64,000 bases of DNA from DATBRC01 sp036560485 (lineage in GTDB: Bacteria; Pseudomonadota; Gammaproteobacteria; Burkholderiales; Burkholderiaceae_D), in the NCBI GenBank assembly GCA_036560485.1, contig DATBRC010000048.1, positions 1 through 64,000 of the forward strand, written 5' to 3'. The notes under the pieces were generated by a model. The model worked only from the letters and a program-made list of their open reading frames with translations, did no database searches and had not been told where the DNA came from. Below are positions 52,082-61,016 of this stretch, one piece after another; the first letter of the stretch is position 1, and the number at the start of each line of letters is the position of its first letter. A program made the translations under genes and the position numbers.

Positions 52082-52303
52082 ATGAAAAAGATAGTGTTGG
52101 CTGTTGGTTTATTAGCGGTTGCGTTTTCCGCTTACGCACAAAAGCCTTGCGACGAATTGAAGGCTGAGATTGATGCGAAGATGCAAGCGAAAGGCGTAAA
52201 GGGTTACACGCTGGATGTGATGGCAACCGATAAGGTCAAAGATGAGAAGGTGATTGGAAGCTGTGAAGGCGGCACCAAGAAAATAATTTACAAGCGGAAC
52301 TGA
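52082..52303 (+). CDS. DUF1161-family secreted small protein
   Basis: A 73-residue protein with a signal peptide (KKIVLAVGLLAVAFSAYAQ). The mature part matches DUF1161: KPCDELKAEIDAKMQAKGVKGYTLDV, then KVIGSCEGGTKKIIYKR, with two Cys likely to form a disulphide in the periplasm. GAGGGGAG lies upstream of the ATG. The function is unknown. Confidence 0.9.
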   Translation: MKKIVLAVGLLAVAFSAYAQKPCDELKAEIDAKMQAKGVKGYTLDVMATDKVKDEKVIGSCEGGTKKIIYKRN

Positions 52304-52386
52304 TCGCACGTAAAGCTTGCGCGACGTGCAGACCATTGGTTTGCCGGCGCGTTTTCTATTGTTCTGGCGATTTGATCAGACTGTCT

Positions 52387-52830
52387 TCAATAACTTTTGT
52401 ACGGTAAAAACTTACCCGATAGAACGACATGCACCCGGTCGCCTTTTGGATCGGATTCACGTGCAATATCCATGCTGAAATCGATGGCGCTCATGATGCC
52501 GTCACCGAATTCTTCGTGGATCAATTCCTTGATCGTGGTGCCGTAGACATTCACGATCTCATACCAGCGGTAAATTAGCGGATCGGTCGGCACAGCGGTC
52601 GGCAGTGAACCTTTGTACGGCACAATTTGCAGCCATGCCATTGCTTCTTCGGATAAGTCAAACAACACGCCTGCAGTTTCCGCTTGCGCTTTGGTCATTT
52701 GCATCTGGCCCAGGCATGCGGCAGTCGTCCATTCCTTGCTTTGTCCCATTGTTTCTGCGATGCCAGACCAGCGAAGTCCTTTACGAACCTTGGCTGACAT
52801 GATTTGAGTGGTGACGGTATTTCGATCCAT
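52387..52830 (-). CDS. cynS: Cyanate hydratase (cyanase)
   Basis: A 147-residue enzyme read from the ATG at 52830, which has AGGAGG nine bases upstream; the longer frame is upstream noise. The N-terminal half is a helical DNA-binding-like domain and the C-terminal half is the catalytic one. The active-site residues are visible: Arg88 and Glu91 in IYRWYEIV, and Ser114 in DGIMSAIDF. It converts cyanate and bicarbonate to ammonia and carbon dioxide, as a decamer. No cynT carbonic anhydrase or cynR gene is adjacent. Confidence 0.97.
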   Translation of the reverse strand: MDRNTVTTQIMSAKVRKGLRWSGIAETMGQSKEWTTAACLGQMQMTKAQAETAGVLFDLSEEAMAWLQIVPYKGSLPTAVPTDPLIYRWYEIVNVYGTTIKELIHEEFGDGIMSAIDFSMDIARESDPKGDRVHVVLSGKFLPYKSY

Positions 52831-53056
52831 TTTGAATCCTCCTATTGTCACCACTTTGTCTGCAAAAATGGTGCCAGCAAGAGCTACTGAAAATGGAAAT
52901 ATAAGAGCGTGCGATGCACCAGGTCGGTGCTTCACATCATGGTACCGAGGCAGATTGTTGAGGTGTGCAGATTAGTGCTGCTCAACGGAAGGTTTTTCAT
53001 GATCGTCTCAAAATTTTAAAGAATCGCGTATGACGCTGTCGTACTTCTCTGAAATA

Positions 53057-54100
53057 TTAATGTGATTTCCGTAATGCTGTCGCACACTCTCGTACCAGTG
53101 CGGGGCCGCGATAAATCAAACCAGTGTAGAGCTGTACCAGTGCGGCGCCTGCATCAATCTTTGCCTGTGCATCGGCGCCGGTGAGAATGCCTCCTACACC
53201 GATAATTGGCACTGCATCGCCGAGTTCCGCCTTCAATCCGCGAATGACGGTGTTGGATAGCTGCAGCACGGGTGAACCGGATAATCCACCGGCTTCTTCT
53301 CCATGCGGCATCCCTTTAACTGCATCGCGCGACAACGTGGTATTGGTCGCAATCACGCCGTCGATTTTATGACGCAGCAACGCATCGGCAATCGTCTTGA
53401 TTTGTTCGGCATCGATATCCGGTGCGATTTTCAGTGTGATGGGGACATAACGTTTATGTTGATCTGCAAGCCGCTGCTGTGCTTCTTTCAATTGCGACAG
53501 CAGCGCATCCAGTTCTGTCGCGCCTTGTAATTGACGCAGGTTCTTGGTGTTGGGTGACGAGATGTTGACGGTGACGTAGTTGGCGTAGGGGTAAACTTTT
53601 TGCAGGCAATGCAAATAGTCATCGGCTGCGCGTTCGATCGGCGTATCGGCATTTTTTCCGATATTCAGTCCGAGTATGCCTTCCTTGTTTTGATAAAACC
53701 TTGACGCTTGTACATTCGCGACAAACGCGTCGACACCGCCATTGTTGAAACCCATGCGGTTAATGATGGCGTTTGCTTCAGGAAGGCGAAACATGCGCGG
53801 CTTGGAATTGCCGGGCTGCGCACGTGGCGTCACAGTGCCGACTTCAATCGATCCAAAGCCGAGTGCCGCCAATCCGTCAATGTATGCGCCATCCTTATCG
53901 AGACCGGCTGCCAATCCGACGGGATTAGGGAACGTGAGTCCCATTACCTGGCGCGGATCTGCTGCCGGTTTTGTTATCGCTTTTGTGAGGCCGCATGCAG
54001 CAGCACGCTTCAATGCCGGCAACGTCAGATGATGGGCAGCTTCGGGATCAAGGAGAAACAGAAGTGGGCGAGTGAGGGCGTAGAGGAGTTTGTCGGACAC
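53057..54100 (-). CDS. pyrD: Dihydroorotate dehydrogenase, quinone type (class 2)
   Basis: A 347-residue FMN enzyme of pyrimidine synthesis, GTG start. The N-terminal helices (LLYALTRPLLFLLDPEAAHHLT) bind quinone at the membrane. NPVGLAAGLDKDGAYIDGLAALGFGSIEVGTVTPRAQPGNSKPRMFRL is the conserved body in extent. VTVNISSPNTKNLRQLQ holds the catalytic Ser (class 2), with NTTLSR and GVGGILTGADAQAKIDAGA for FMN phosphate. It oxidises dihydroorotate to orotate. The bpt and aat genes lie just upstream on the same strand. Confidence 0.97.
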   Translation of the reverse strand: MSDKLLYALTRPLLFLLDPEAAHHLTLPALKRAAACGLTKAITKPAADPRQVMGLTFPNPVGLAAGLDKDGAYIDGLAALGFGSIEVGTVTPRAQPGNSKPRMFRLPEANAIINRMGFNNGGVDAFVANVQASRFYQNKEGILGLNIGKNADTPIERAADDYLHCLQKVYPYANYVTVNISSPNTKNLRQLQGATELDALLSQLKEAQQRLADQHKRYVPITLKIAPDIDAEQIKTIADALLRHKIDGVIATNTTLSRDAVKGMPHGEEAGGLSGSPVLQLSNTVIRGLKAELGDAVPIIGVGGILTGADAQAKIDAGAALVQLYTGLIYRGPALVRECATALRKSH

Positions 54101-54202
54101 GGGTCAAGATACCAAAAGAGAATAATGCGATCCCGAATTGAATCGGGATCGGGCGGAAATAAGTAAAGCCGGTATTCTAGCGTGGACTGTTACTTCTGTA
54201 CC

Positions 54203-54925
54203 TCAAAGCGCATCCCATGTTCCGTTTCTGAGCGCTTCCAGCGGCTTGAAATTCGTCTTGTAGGACATCTTGGGACTTTCCTTGATCCAGTAGCCCAGAT
54301 AGACATAAGGCATGTTGAGATGCCGGGTTTGTTCGATCTGCCAAAGAATGTTGTATGTGCCGTACGAGGCGCCTTTTACATCGGGATCATAAAATGTATA
54401 GACAGACGATAATCCATCATCCAGTACATCGATGATGCTGACCATGCGTAAAATGTTATCAGCATCGCGGAACTCAACCAGACGCGTATTGACTTTGCTC
54501 TGCAATAAAAATTGCGCATATTGGTCACGGCTATCCTGATCCATGCCGCCACCGGCATGTCGCACTGCCTGGTAGTGAAGGTAGAGTTCGTAATGCTCAT
54601 GGATGTAGGTCAGGTTACTGACATACGCTGTCAGGCCTTGATGTTTTCTCCACGCGCGCAACTGGCTTTTGTTCGGACTAAATTCTGCTGCTTTGACCCG
54701 TACCGGTGTACATGCGTGACAGCCATCGCAATAGGGGCGATAGGTAAAAATTCCGCTGCGACGAAAACCGTTCTTGACCAGTTCGGAATAAACATCTGCG
54801 TTGATCAGGTGTGAAGGTGTTGCGACTTGCGAGCGTGCCTGGCGATCATCCAGATAGCTGCAAGGATAAGGTGCAGTCGCATAGAACTGCAGTGCCGAAA
54901 AGGGTAAGTCTTTAAGATGCGTCAT
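54203..54925 (-). CDS. bpt: Aspartate/glutamate leucyltransferase (Bpt)
   Basis: A 240-residue aminoacyl-tRNA-protein transferase. It has the N-terminal PCSYLDDRQARSQV, then RRSGIFTYRPYCDGCHACTPVRV (residues about 55-77) with the Cys set, and FSPNKSQLRAWRK. The C-terminal YLGYWIKESPKMSYKTNFKPLE is typical. It adds Leu to proteins starting with Asp or Glu, marking them for ClpS/ClpAP. It lies 124 bases downstream of aat on the same strand, which encodes the partner enzyme of the N-degron pathway. Confidence 0.95.
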   Translation of the reverse strand: MTHLKDLPFSALQFYATAPYPCSYLDDRQARSQVATPSHLINADVYSELVKNGFRRSGIFTYRPYCDGCHACTPVRVKAAEFSPNKSQLRAWRKHQGLTAYVSNLTYIHEHYELYLHYQAVRHAGGGMDQDSRDQYAQFLLQSKVNTRLVEFRDADNILRMVSIIDVLDDGLSSVYTFYDPDVKGASYGTYNILWQIEQTRHLNMPYVYLGYWIKESPKMSYKTNFKPLEALRNGTWDAL

Positions 54926-55048
54926 GTTTGCTCTATATGCAACGATGTTGACGACGAGTTGTGAGCGCTATCTATTAATTTCAGAAGTGCTCACTATGAA
55001 AGATAATTTACACCAGCTTGCCGCTGAAGGTATAAATTTTTTATGCAT

Positions 55049-55777
55049 TCACCACAAGTGTATCGGTTCCCACACTTCAATTTGCGATTGCTTGATCGCT
55101 TCATTTAACTTTTTAATAAATGCTTCCCTTGAAATTGGTATGGCGCCTAGTGATGCCAGATGCGCGGTTTCTTGTTGGCAGTCTATCATTTCCACTCCAT
55201 TCTCTCGCAGGAAATGCACGAGGTAACACAAGGCAGTTTTGGAGGCATCCGTCACACGCGCAAACATTGATTCGCCATAGAACATGCGACCAATACTGAC
55301 GCCGTACGCGCCACCGACCAATTCTCCATCCAGCCATATCTCCGACGAGTGTGCAAAGCCGAGCCTGTGTAATGCGCTATAGCCTGCAATGATGTCTTCC
55401 GTAATCCACGTTCCAGGGCCATTTTTGCGTGGTTCTGCGCACGCACGCATGACTTGTTCAAACGCGGTATCGAAACGGATTTGCCAACGACTGTCAGTAA
55501 CACTGCTCTTGTGGATTTTTTTGAGTGTTTTCTTCAGGCTTTCAGAAATCACAAAACGCTCTGTAAATAACACCATGCGTGGATCAGTACTCCACCACAA
55601 GATCGGTTGACCTTCCGAAAACCAGGGGAAAATGCCATGTCGGTATGCATCCAGCAATCGCCCAGGTGACAAATCACCTCCTACCGCCAGTAATCCTGGC
55701 GCACCTTCACGCTCTGTAAAAGCGGTGGAAACATGCGGAAATGGCGTATCCGCCTCCAGCCAAGGAATTAGCGCCAT
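55049..55777 (-). CDS. aat: Leucyl/phenylalanyl-tRNA-protein transferase (Aat)
   Basis: A 242-residue enzyme read from the ATG at 55777 (MALIPWLEADTPFPH); a GTG nine codons upstream is the other choice. Family motifs: GLLAVGGDLSPGRLLDAYRHGIFPWF, PILWWSTDPRMVL, DTAFEQVM, TWITEDIIAGYSALHRLGFAHSSEIWLDGELVGGAYGVSIGRMFYGESMF in extent, and EMIDCQQETAHLASLGAIPISREAF. It transfers Leu or Phe to N-terminal Lys or Arg of proteins for degradation. Two NtrC-type sites for the divergent amt gene start just upstream. Confidence 0.96.
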   Translation of the reverse strand: MALIPWLEADTPFPHVSTAFTEREGAPGLLAVGGDLSPGRLLDAYRHGIFPWFSEGQPILWWSTDPRMVLFTERFVISESLKKTLKKIHKSSVTDSRWQIRFDTAFEQVMRACAEPRKNGPGTWITEDIIAGYSALHRLGFAHSSEIWLDGELVGGAYGVSIGRMFYGESMFARVTDASKTALCYLVHFLRENGVEMIDCQQETAHLASLGAIPISREAFIKKLNEAIKQSQIEVWEPIHLW

Positions 55778-55786
55778 TTGCTTATT

Positions 55787-55816
55787 TGCACCATAAAATT
55801 GCACAAAAGCAGTGCA
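55787..55816 (+). promoter_or_regulatory. Two NtrC-type activator sites upstream of amt
   Basis: TGCAC-N7-TTGCA (55787-55803) and TGCAC-N7-GTGCA (55800-55816) share four bases. The second is a perfect match to the NtrC spacing and arms. They lie about 70-100 bases upstream of the sigma-54 promoter, the usual distance for enhancers. Confidence 0.65.
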
Positions 55817-55886
55817 TTCAATTGAACTCTTAAAAACCTCAAAAATAAATCCTTTTAAAATCAGTCTATTAAAAATTGCACCAAAA

Positions 55887-55902
55887 TGGAATGATTTTTG
55901 CT
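55887..55902 (+). promoter_or_regulatory. Sigma-54 promoter of amt
   Basis: TGG and TTGCT frame the -24/-12 spacing: GG and GC are exactly ten bases apart, matching TGGCACG-N4-TTGCW at the key positions. Transcription would begin about 40 bases before the amt ATG. Confidence 0.65.
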
Positions 55903-55954
55903 TTATTGGGGCATCATATTTTAATTATGCACACTTATAGGGAGATTTATTGGC

Positions 55955-57157
55955 ATGGATGCACACAAAAACGGCGCGGACGCATTATTTATATTGCTTG
56001 GCGCCATCATGATTTTAGCCATGCATGCCGGGTTCGCTTTCCTGGAACTTGGCACCGTCCGCAAAAAAAACCAAGTCAATGCTCTAGTCAAAATCTTAGT
56101 CGATTTTGCCGTTTCTACCATTGCCTATTTTTTTGTGGGTTATGGAATTGCGTACGGCATTGATTTTTTTGCGAGTGCGGATGTGTTGGCTCAGAAGAAT
56201 GGTTTTGAGCTGGTCAAGTTCTTCTTTCTGCTGACATTTGCTGCAGCAATTCCGGCGATCATCTCGGGAGGTATCGCTGAGCGTGCAAAATTTTATCCAC
56301 AATTAATTGCCACAGCGCTTCTGGTTGGCTTGATTTATCCATTCTTCGAAGGTATCGCATGGAATCATCGATTTGGTATTCAAGACTGGCTTAAAGCGGC
56401 CTTTTCGCAAGAGTTCCATGACTTCGCAGGATCAGTCGTTGTACATGCTGTTGGTGGATGGGTTGCATTGCCTGCAGTATTGTTGTTAGGCGCGCGGCGT
56501 GGCCGCTATAGCAAAGACGGTGCTGTTTCTGCGCATCCGCCATCAAGCATTCCATTTCTTGCATTGGGCGCATGGGTACTGACGGTTGGCTGGTTTGGCT
56601 TTAATGTGATGAGTGCGCAAACACTGGATAACATGAATGGCTTGGTCGCGATAAATTCATTGATGGCGATGGTGGGTGGCACATTGGTGGCGTTATTTCT
56701 GGGTAAAAACGACCCTGGTTTTGTCTATAACGGACCGCTGGCAGGCCTCGTTGCAGTGTGCGCGGGATCCGACTTGATGCATCCATTAGGCGCGTTGATC
56801 ACGGGTTGTATCGCCGGCGGGATTTTCGTGACGATGTTTACATGGACGCAGAACAAATGGAAGATCGATGACGTGCTAGGCGTATGGCCATTGCATGGTT
56901 TATGCGGTGTATGGGGTGGTTTGGCTGCAGGGATCTTCGGTTTGAAAGCGCTGGGCGGTATGGGCGGCGTATCCTTCATGTCTCAATTGATTGGGACTGC
57001 ACTCGGTGTATCGATCGCATTGATTGGTGGTGCGATCATTTATGGTGTGTTGAAGAAAACGCTTGGTATTCGGCTTGATCCTGAACAAGAGTTCGAAGGT
57101 GCGGACCTGTCGATTCATAACATCACTGCAACAGCAGAGCGCGAAACAAGCTGGTAA
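55955..57157 (+). CDS. amt: Ammonium transporter (Amt/MtDep family)
   Basis: A 400-residue membrane protein with about 11 helices. The first is FILLGAIMILAMHAGFAFLELGTVRKKN. The twin-His pore is present: HAVGGW near residue 165 (SVVVHAVGGWVALPAV) and PLHGLCGVWGGLA near residue 312. NVMSAQTLDNMNGL lies between. It takes up ammonium across the inner membrane as a trimer. AGGGAGA lies upstream of the ATG. A sigma-54 promoter and NtrC-type sites precede it, so it is probably switched on in nitrogen shortage. No glnK gene is adjacent, which is unusual for amt. Confidence 0.95.
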   Translation: MDAHKNGADALFILLGAIMILAMHAGFAFLELGTVRKKNQVNALVKILVDFAVSTIAYFFVGYGIAYGIDFFASADVLAQKNGFELVKFFFLLTFAAAIPAIISGGIAERAKFYPQLIATALLVGLIYPFFEGIAWNHRFGIQDWLKAAFSQEFHDFAGSVVVHAVGGWVALPAVLLLGARRGRYSKDGAVSAHPPSSIPFLALGAWVLTVGWFGFNVMSAQTLDNMNGLVAINSLMAMVGGTLVALFLGKNDPGFVYNGPLAGLVAVCAGSDLMHPLGALITGCIAGGIFVTMFTWTQNKWKIDDVLGVWPLHGLCGVWGGLAAGIFGLKALGGMGGVSFMSQLIGTALGVSIALIGGAIIYGVLKKTLGIRLDPEQEFEGADLSIHNITATAERETSW

Positions 57158-57235
57158 AACTCTAGCGGAATGCCCACATACCGGGCAGCGTTATTTTGTC
57201 CGGTATGTGTGACGATTTGGAAATGAAAGGCTTGG

Positions 57236-57802
57236 CTAAGAGCACATCGGTTTTACGATGTCATGCGTATGGAAGCCATACGTCCCACCCGTTTTGATTT
57301 TTGCCAAATCCGAAAAGAAGAATTTCAACGTATGTGCGACAGTGGGGAAGGCAATATCATTCCAGGGGATGTCAGCTTCGGAAAAAAGTTTTACTTCAAG
57401 GCTCTCGACCCCTGCCTTGAAGTTGAGATCGAGTAACGTTGCACGATAAAACATATGTACTTGATGCACATGCGGCACGTTCAACAAGGAAAACAAATTG
57501 TGCAATTGAATGTTTGCACCTGCTTCTTCTTCTGTTTCGCGCACAGCTGCATCAGTCGTGGTCTCATTATTTTCCATGAAGCCGGCCGGCAATGTCCAAT
57601 AACCATGCCTCGGTTCTATCGCACGCTTGCATAGAAGCACACTGACATTTCCATCTTGCTCCCACACAGGTATCGATCCAATCACCATTTTCGGATTTTG
57701 ATAATGAATTGCACCGCATTGCTCGCACACATAGCGTGGCCGATTGTCATCGGGCGGGATGATCAGTGAGACTGCATGTGCGCATTCGGAGCAATATTTC
57801 AT
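57236..57802 (-). CDS. NUDIX hydrolase with N-terminal zinc ribbon
   Basis: A 188-residue protein. A zinc ribbon opens it: KYCSECAHA and YVCEQCGAIHY give four Cys. The NUDIX box is near residues 68-95: PAGFMENNETTTDAAVRETEEEAGANI matches GX5EX7REUXEEXGU. Related proteins with this layout hydrolyse NADH or other nucleoside diphosphates. The exact substrate is not readable. It converges on the amt gene and is divergent from the initiator tRNA. Confidence 0.9.
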   Translation of the reverse strand: MKYCSECAHAVSLIIPPDDNRPRYVCEQCGAIHYQNPKMVIGSIPVWEQDGNVSVLLCKRAIEPRHGYWTLPAGFMENNETTTDAAVRETEEEAGANIQLHNLFSLLNVPHVHQVHMFYRATLLDLNFKAGVESLEVKLFSEADIPWNDIAFPTVAHTLKFFFSDLAKIKTGGTYGFHTHDIVKPMCS

Positions 57803-57921
57803 TGGGAAGCAGTGTGGCGAATAGGATTAAAAATTTACTTGAATGCATCGTACAATGCGCACTCATGATGAAAGCTAGTGTATCACTGCACAATGCAGAA
57901 CGATTCATGGGTCGATTATCT

Positions 57922-57950
57922 TTGCATTGTTATCCAATCTATTGTATAGT
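57922..57950 (+). promoter_or_regulatory. Sigma-70 promoter of the initiator tRNA
   Basis: TTGCAT and TATAGT are 17 bases apart, with the -10 box 13 bases before the tRNA start. A GC-rich discriminator follows, as for stringently controlled stable RNA genes. Confidence 0.7.
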
Positions 57951-57963
57951 CTCTCTCTTCAGA

Positions 57964-58040
57964 CGCGGGGTGGAGCAGTCTGGCAGCTCGTCGGGCTCAT
58001 AACCCGAAGGTCACAGGTTCAAATCCTGTCCCCGCAACCA
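57964..58040 (+). tRNA. Initiator tRNA-fMet (anticodon CAU)
   Basis: The 77-base cloverleaf has the initiator features: the first base C faces A at position 72 (no pair), and the anticodon stem holds three G-C pairs (GGG/CCC) around CTCATAA. CCA is encoded. The D-arm is GAGC/GCTC and the T-arm loop is TTCAAAT. Confidence 0.97.
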
Positions 58041-58052
58041 CAGATATTTGCA

Positions 58053-58082
58053 AAAAGCGCCGGCTAGTCCGGCGCTTTTCAT
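58053..58082 (+). terminator. Rho-independent terminator after tRNA-fMet
   Basis: A stem of GCGCCGG/CCGGCGC extended by AAAA/TTTT, with a CTAGT loop, 13 bases after the tRNA. Confidence 0.85.
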
Positions 58083-58195
58083 TTCAGCAGAATATTGTTA
58101 GATTAAAATAAACCAGAATCTCCCTGCAAGCGGAGTTTTGTTTTTAGGGTGTTGGTATGGATATAGTGTTTCGCATACGCCTATTGAACCTAAGA

Positions 58196-59842
58196 TTACG
58201 AGCGTAATTTGGTGTACACCTTTCCACGGCCATTCGCCTTCGCTTGGTAGCATGCATGATCAGCAGCATGATTGAGATTATCCAGCGTATCGGTTGCTAG
58301 CATTGGAATCAAGCCAATGCTAATCCCAACCGAAATTTTTTCCTGCTCTGATACGAATTGATGCGCAGCTACTGCTTCGCAAATATCTTCTGCGATTTTT
58401 TCGGCTCTCTCAACGTTGCATCCATAAAAAAGAATTGCAAACTCATCTCCACCTAACCGACCAAAAGAATCGGAATCACGAATGTATTGCTGGGCAATTA
58501 ATACGACGTGCTGTAACGCATTGTCACCCGCTTTATGTCCATAAGCATCATTGACGGACTTGAAATGATCAAGGTCGATATAACACAGGCTGTGATCGAT
58601 ATTGCTGCTTTGTTTTCGCTCCAGTGCCTCGCGCAAGCGCGATTCAAACCCGCGGCGATTTAATAATCCGGTTAGTGGATCATGTAGTGCCTGATATGAG
58701 AGATCTCGTGTTAATAGGCGCAATGAGGTGACATCATGCAGTGTGATGACATAGCCATCAATAAGATCATCGGCAATATAGAGCGGCGAAATAGTGACTT
58801 CCACCGAAATTGTCTGTCCGTGTAAATTGCACAAGACCAGATCGCCTGGTATCTGCATCGTCTCGTGCACTTGTCTGCATAAAAAATCCAGATTCATCTG
58901 ATTATCATGAGCAGCTTCATTTTTAAGATGCATGGTTTCATTTAATGTTTTCCCCACCATGTCCTGCAGGGAGCGTCCAGTCAGTTGTTCTGCCGCAGGG
59001 TTGATATACGTGATCAATCTGTTGGCGTCGACTGTAAATATGCCGTCACCAATAGAATGCAGCGTGGCGGATAAAACTGCAGATTTTTCACGATGTTCAT
59101 GTGCAAGCGTTTGATGCTCATGCAGTACAACCATGGTGTTGCGCCAGACGCTTGTGGCATTCAATGAGGATGTCACCATACCGATGCCGATAAATAAAAT
59201 AGCAGTCGATATCCCGGTTGCAAGTAACATCGAATCGGAAGCCATATGTCCGAACATGATGGCCAAACCAATGAACAAGGGACCGGCGGCGCCCAAATAG
59301 GCTTGAACATAAAATCCTAAACCGGCGAACGAGCCAAAGGCAATGGCCGCCAAAATAAAGGCAATGAAAGAAATTGCTTTGGCATCGTGAATGGGCCATG
59401 TAATCCATACCAAGGCAGTCCATGACAGCGCAATGGATACGGTGCTGAATAGAACGAGACGCAACCAATGATCGATTGATACGCCAGTTGGTTTTTGTTT
59501 CGTAAAAATGTTTGCTGCAAGATGGCGACTAACACTGATTCCGTTTGTTACCGCAAACCATATCAGCAAGACAGCATGAGATACGGATGACCATAAAGCA
59601 AATACGCTCAATGTTGATAGAATGAACGTGCTGATTGCAGCGTATCGCAACACTGCAAATTGGCCGTAAGCCTGTTCGTGAATAATCTGGCTTTTTATTG
59701 CGGCAGAAGCGTCGTCATAACGTGTCGACAGTCTCAAGTCTGCTAGCGCAATAATGCCGTCATTTTCATCCGCAGGGAATGATGGTGTTTGTTGGCCACT
59801 ATTTTTGTGTTTGAATTGCAATGGCGGCTCCCCGTTCCACAT
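58196..59842 (-). CDS. Membrane PAS-GGDEF diguanylate cyclase
   Basis: A 548-residue inner-membrane protein. The N-terminal about 65 residues are soluble; six or so membrane segments fill about 70-235. A PAS domain (about 250-375) starts LSATLHSIGDGIFTVD and ends GYVITLHDVTSLRLL. The GGDEF domain (about 385-545) has RLGGDEF and the RDSD inhibitory site before it, and no EAL domain. It should make c-di-GMP with product feedback. It stands alone, between the initiator tRNA and a hypothetical gene. Confidence 0.93.
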   Translation of the reverse strand: MWNGEPPLQFKHKNSGQQTPSFPADENDGIIALADLRLSTRYDDASAAIKSQIIHEQAYGQFAVLRYAAISTFILSTLSVFALWSSVSHAVLLIWFAVTNGISVSRHLAANIFTKQKPTGVSIDHWLRLVLFSTVSIALSWTALVWITWPIHDAKAISFIAFILAAIAFGSFAGLGFYVQAYLGAAGPLFIGLAIMFGHMASDSMLLATGISTAILFIGIGMVTSSLNATSVWRNTMVVLHEHQTLAHEHREKSAVLSATLHSIGDGIFTVDANRLITYINPAAEQLTGRSLQDMVGKTLNETMHLKNEAAHDNQMNLDFLCRQVHETMQIPGDLVLCNLHGQTISVEVTISPLYIADDLIDGYVITLHDVTSLRLLTRDLSYQALHDPLTGLLNRRGFESRLREALERKQSSNIDHSLCYIDLDHFKSVNDAYGHKAGDNALQHVVLIAQQYIRDSDSFGRLGGDEFAILFYGCNVERAEKIAEDICEAVAAHQFVSEQEKISVGISIGLIPMLATDTLDNLNHAADHACYQAKANGRGKVYTKLRS

Positions 59843-60182
59843 TGTGTGCGTAACCTTATCAGTACGGCAAATAAAGTACCAGTAGGTACTTTTTTCAGTT
59901 TTGAAAATTTTCTAGTTGTGAATAAAGCGGCTGATGATGCAGCAAAAAATACCAAGCATGGAATTCGATTAAATTCTTTGTTGATGTGCTGCAATTGCTA
60001 AGAAATTAACTCTCAACCTATGACATCATGATGACTGTGCGAGCAGATACTTCCATGATTCGGGTTTATTTACATTCATAAGGAATGAAGGCACCATCAT
60101 CCTATTGCCTTACGTAAAAACGCATCGCATTTTACGCTCGTTTGTTTTATTTGCTGAGTAAGTTGCATATGGAGAATAAAAG
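59843..60182. other. 340-base gap, no gene seen
   Basis: AT-rich sequence between the diguanylate cyclase start and a small hypothetical gene. It presumably holds both divergent promoters. A 70-codon plus-strand frame here is compositionally poor and partly overlaps the cyclase start, so I do not call it. Confidence 0.5.
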
Positions 60183-60464
60183 ATGTATCTAGATCATCCC
60201 AAAATCACTGCTACGAAAAGTGATACCGAGCCAGATCGTATTGAAAGAATCAATCGTGTTTACGGCTATGCAGTTGGTTTGGCTGATTATTTGGGAAATA
60301 CCGGTTTTATCGAAAAAATTTCCCGGATTCATGACCATAAGGGCAACTTGATCGTTGTGTGGTGGGTAGAACCGACCGATGAAGAAAAGAATTGTTTTTT
60401 AAGAGCATGGCAAAGCAAGGTGGGTGATGAATCTACTCATGTTGAGCATCAGATTGAAAACTAA
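60183..60464 (+). CDS. Hypothetical protein of 93 residues
   Basis: A small soluble protein with a good start: GGAG lies upstream of the ATG. It has an acidic composition and reads as one compact alpha/beta domain: DRIERINRVYGYAVGLADYLGNTGFIEKISRIHDHKGNLIVVWWVEPTDEEKNCFLRAW in extent. VVWWVEPTD is the most distinctive stretch. I do not recognise the family. It is monocistronic, with AT-rich DNA on both sides. Confidence 0.6.
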   Translation: MYLDHPKITATKSDTEPDRIERINRVYGYAVGLADYLGNTGFIEKISRIHDHKGNLIVVWWVEPTDEEKNCFLRAWQSKVGDESTHVEHQIEN

Positions 60465-61016
60465 GTCCTTAGATACGTTCAATCAAAATTCAAAATGCGC
60501 TTCAAAGCTGGGTGAGATTAATGAAAAATTAAAAAAGCTTTTCGTTTGAGAAAACGCAAAAACTGTTTTTTACTTTTCATTTAATCTGGTGTTGTTGTAT
60601 ATACACTCCCCCCTGGAGTTGTTTTTGCCCGCATTGCTCACGCTTTGCGGGCTTTTTTATTTCATTTCGCATATCCCATTCTTTTCAGCCATCATTCCAA
60701 AAATTCAGTTACGAATAACCCATTGCTTATCTGCATGGGCCAGATACATTTTGTTGCAAAGCTTACCTCATTACAATTAATTATTACTGGCCACATTCAC
60801 CGGATTGGCGTTTAATGCAGATAAGCAATGTGATTAATTTTTGTATATGGCATGCTAGGTATAAATCACATTGTTGGCCATGCAAATGTCTATATTGCGA
60901 AATGAAAGCAGGGAAAGAATTTGTCAATCTGAAACAGATGCTTACAATTTCGTTGTAGAACGTTTCCCTACTAGGAACGTTACTGGAATACCATATTAAA
61001 AAACGTGAGGTTCAAC
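60465..61016. other. 552-base AT-rich gap
   Basis: It contains one strong terminator (60627-60658). The rest is AT-rich. A 63-codon frame across the terminator is not convincing. It presumably carries the promoter of the glycine-zipper gene. Confidence 0.5.
60627..60658 (+). terminator. Rho-independent terminator
   Basis: GCCCGCA and TGCGGGC form the stem, followed by six T. It lies 160 bases after the small hypothetical gene. Confidence 0.85.

Noticed and set aside
55878..55894. TGCACCAAAATGGAATG as a third NtrC site
   Set aside because: Only one arm is good and it overlaps the -24 box of the sigma-54 promoter, where an enhancer site is unlikely.
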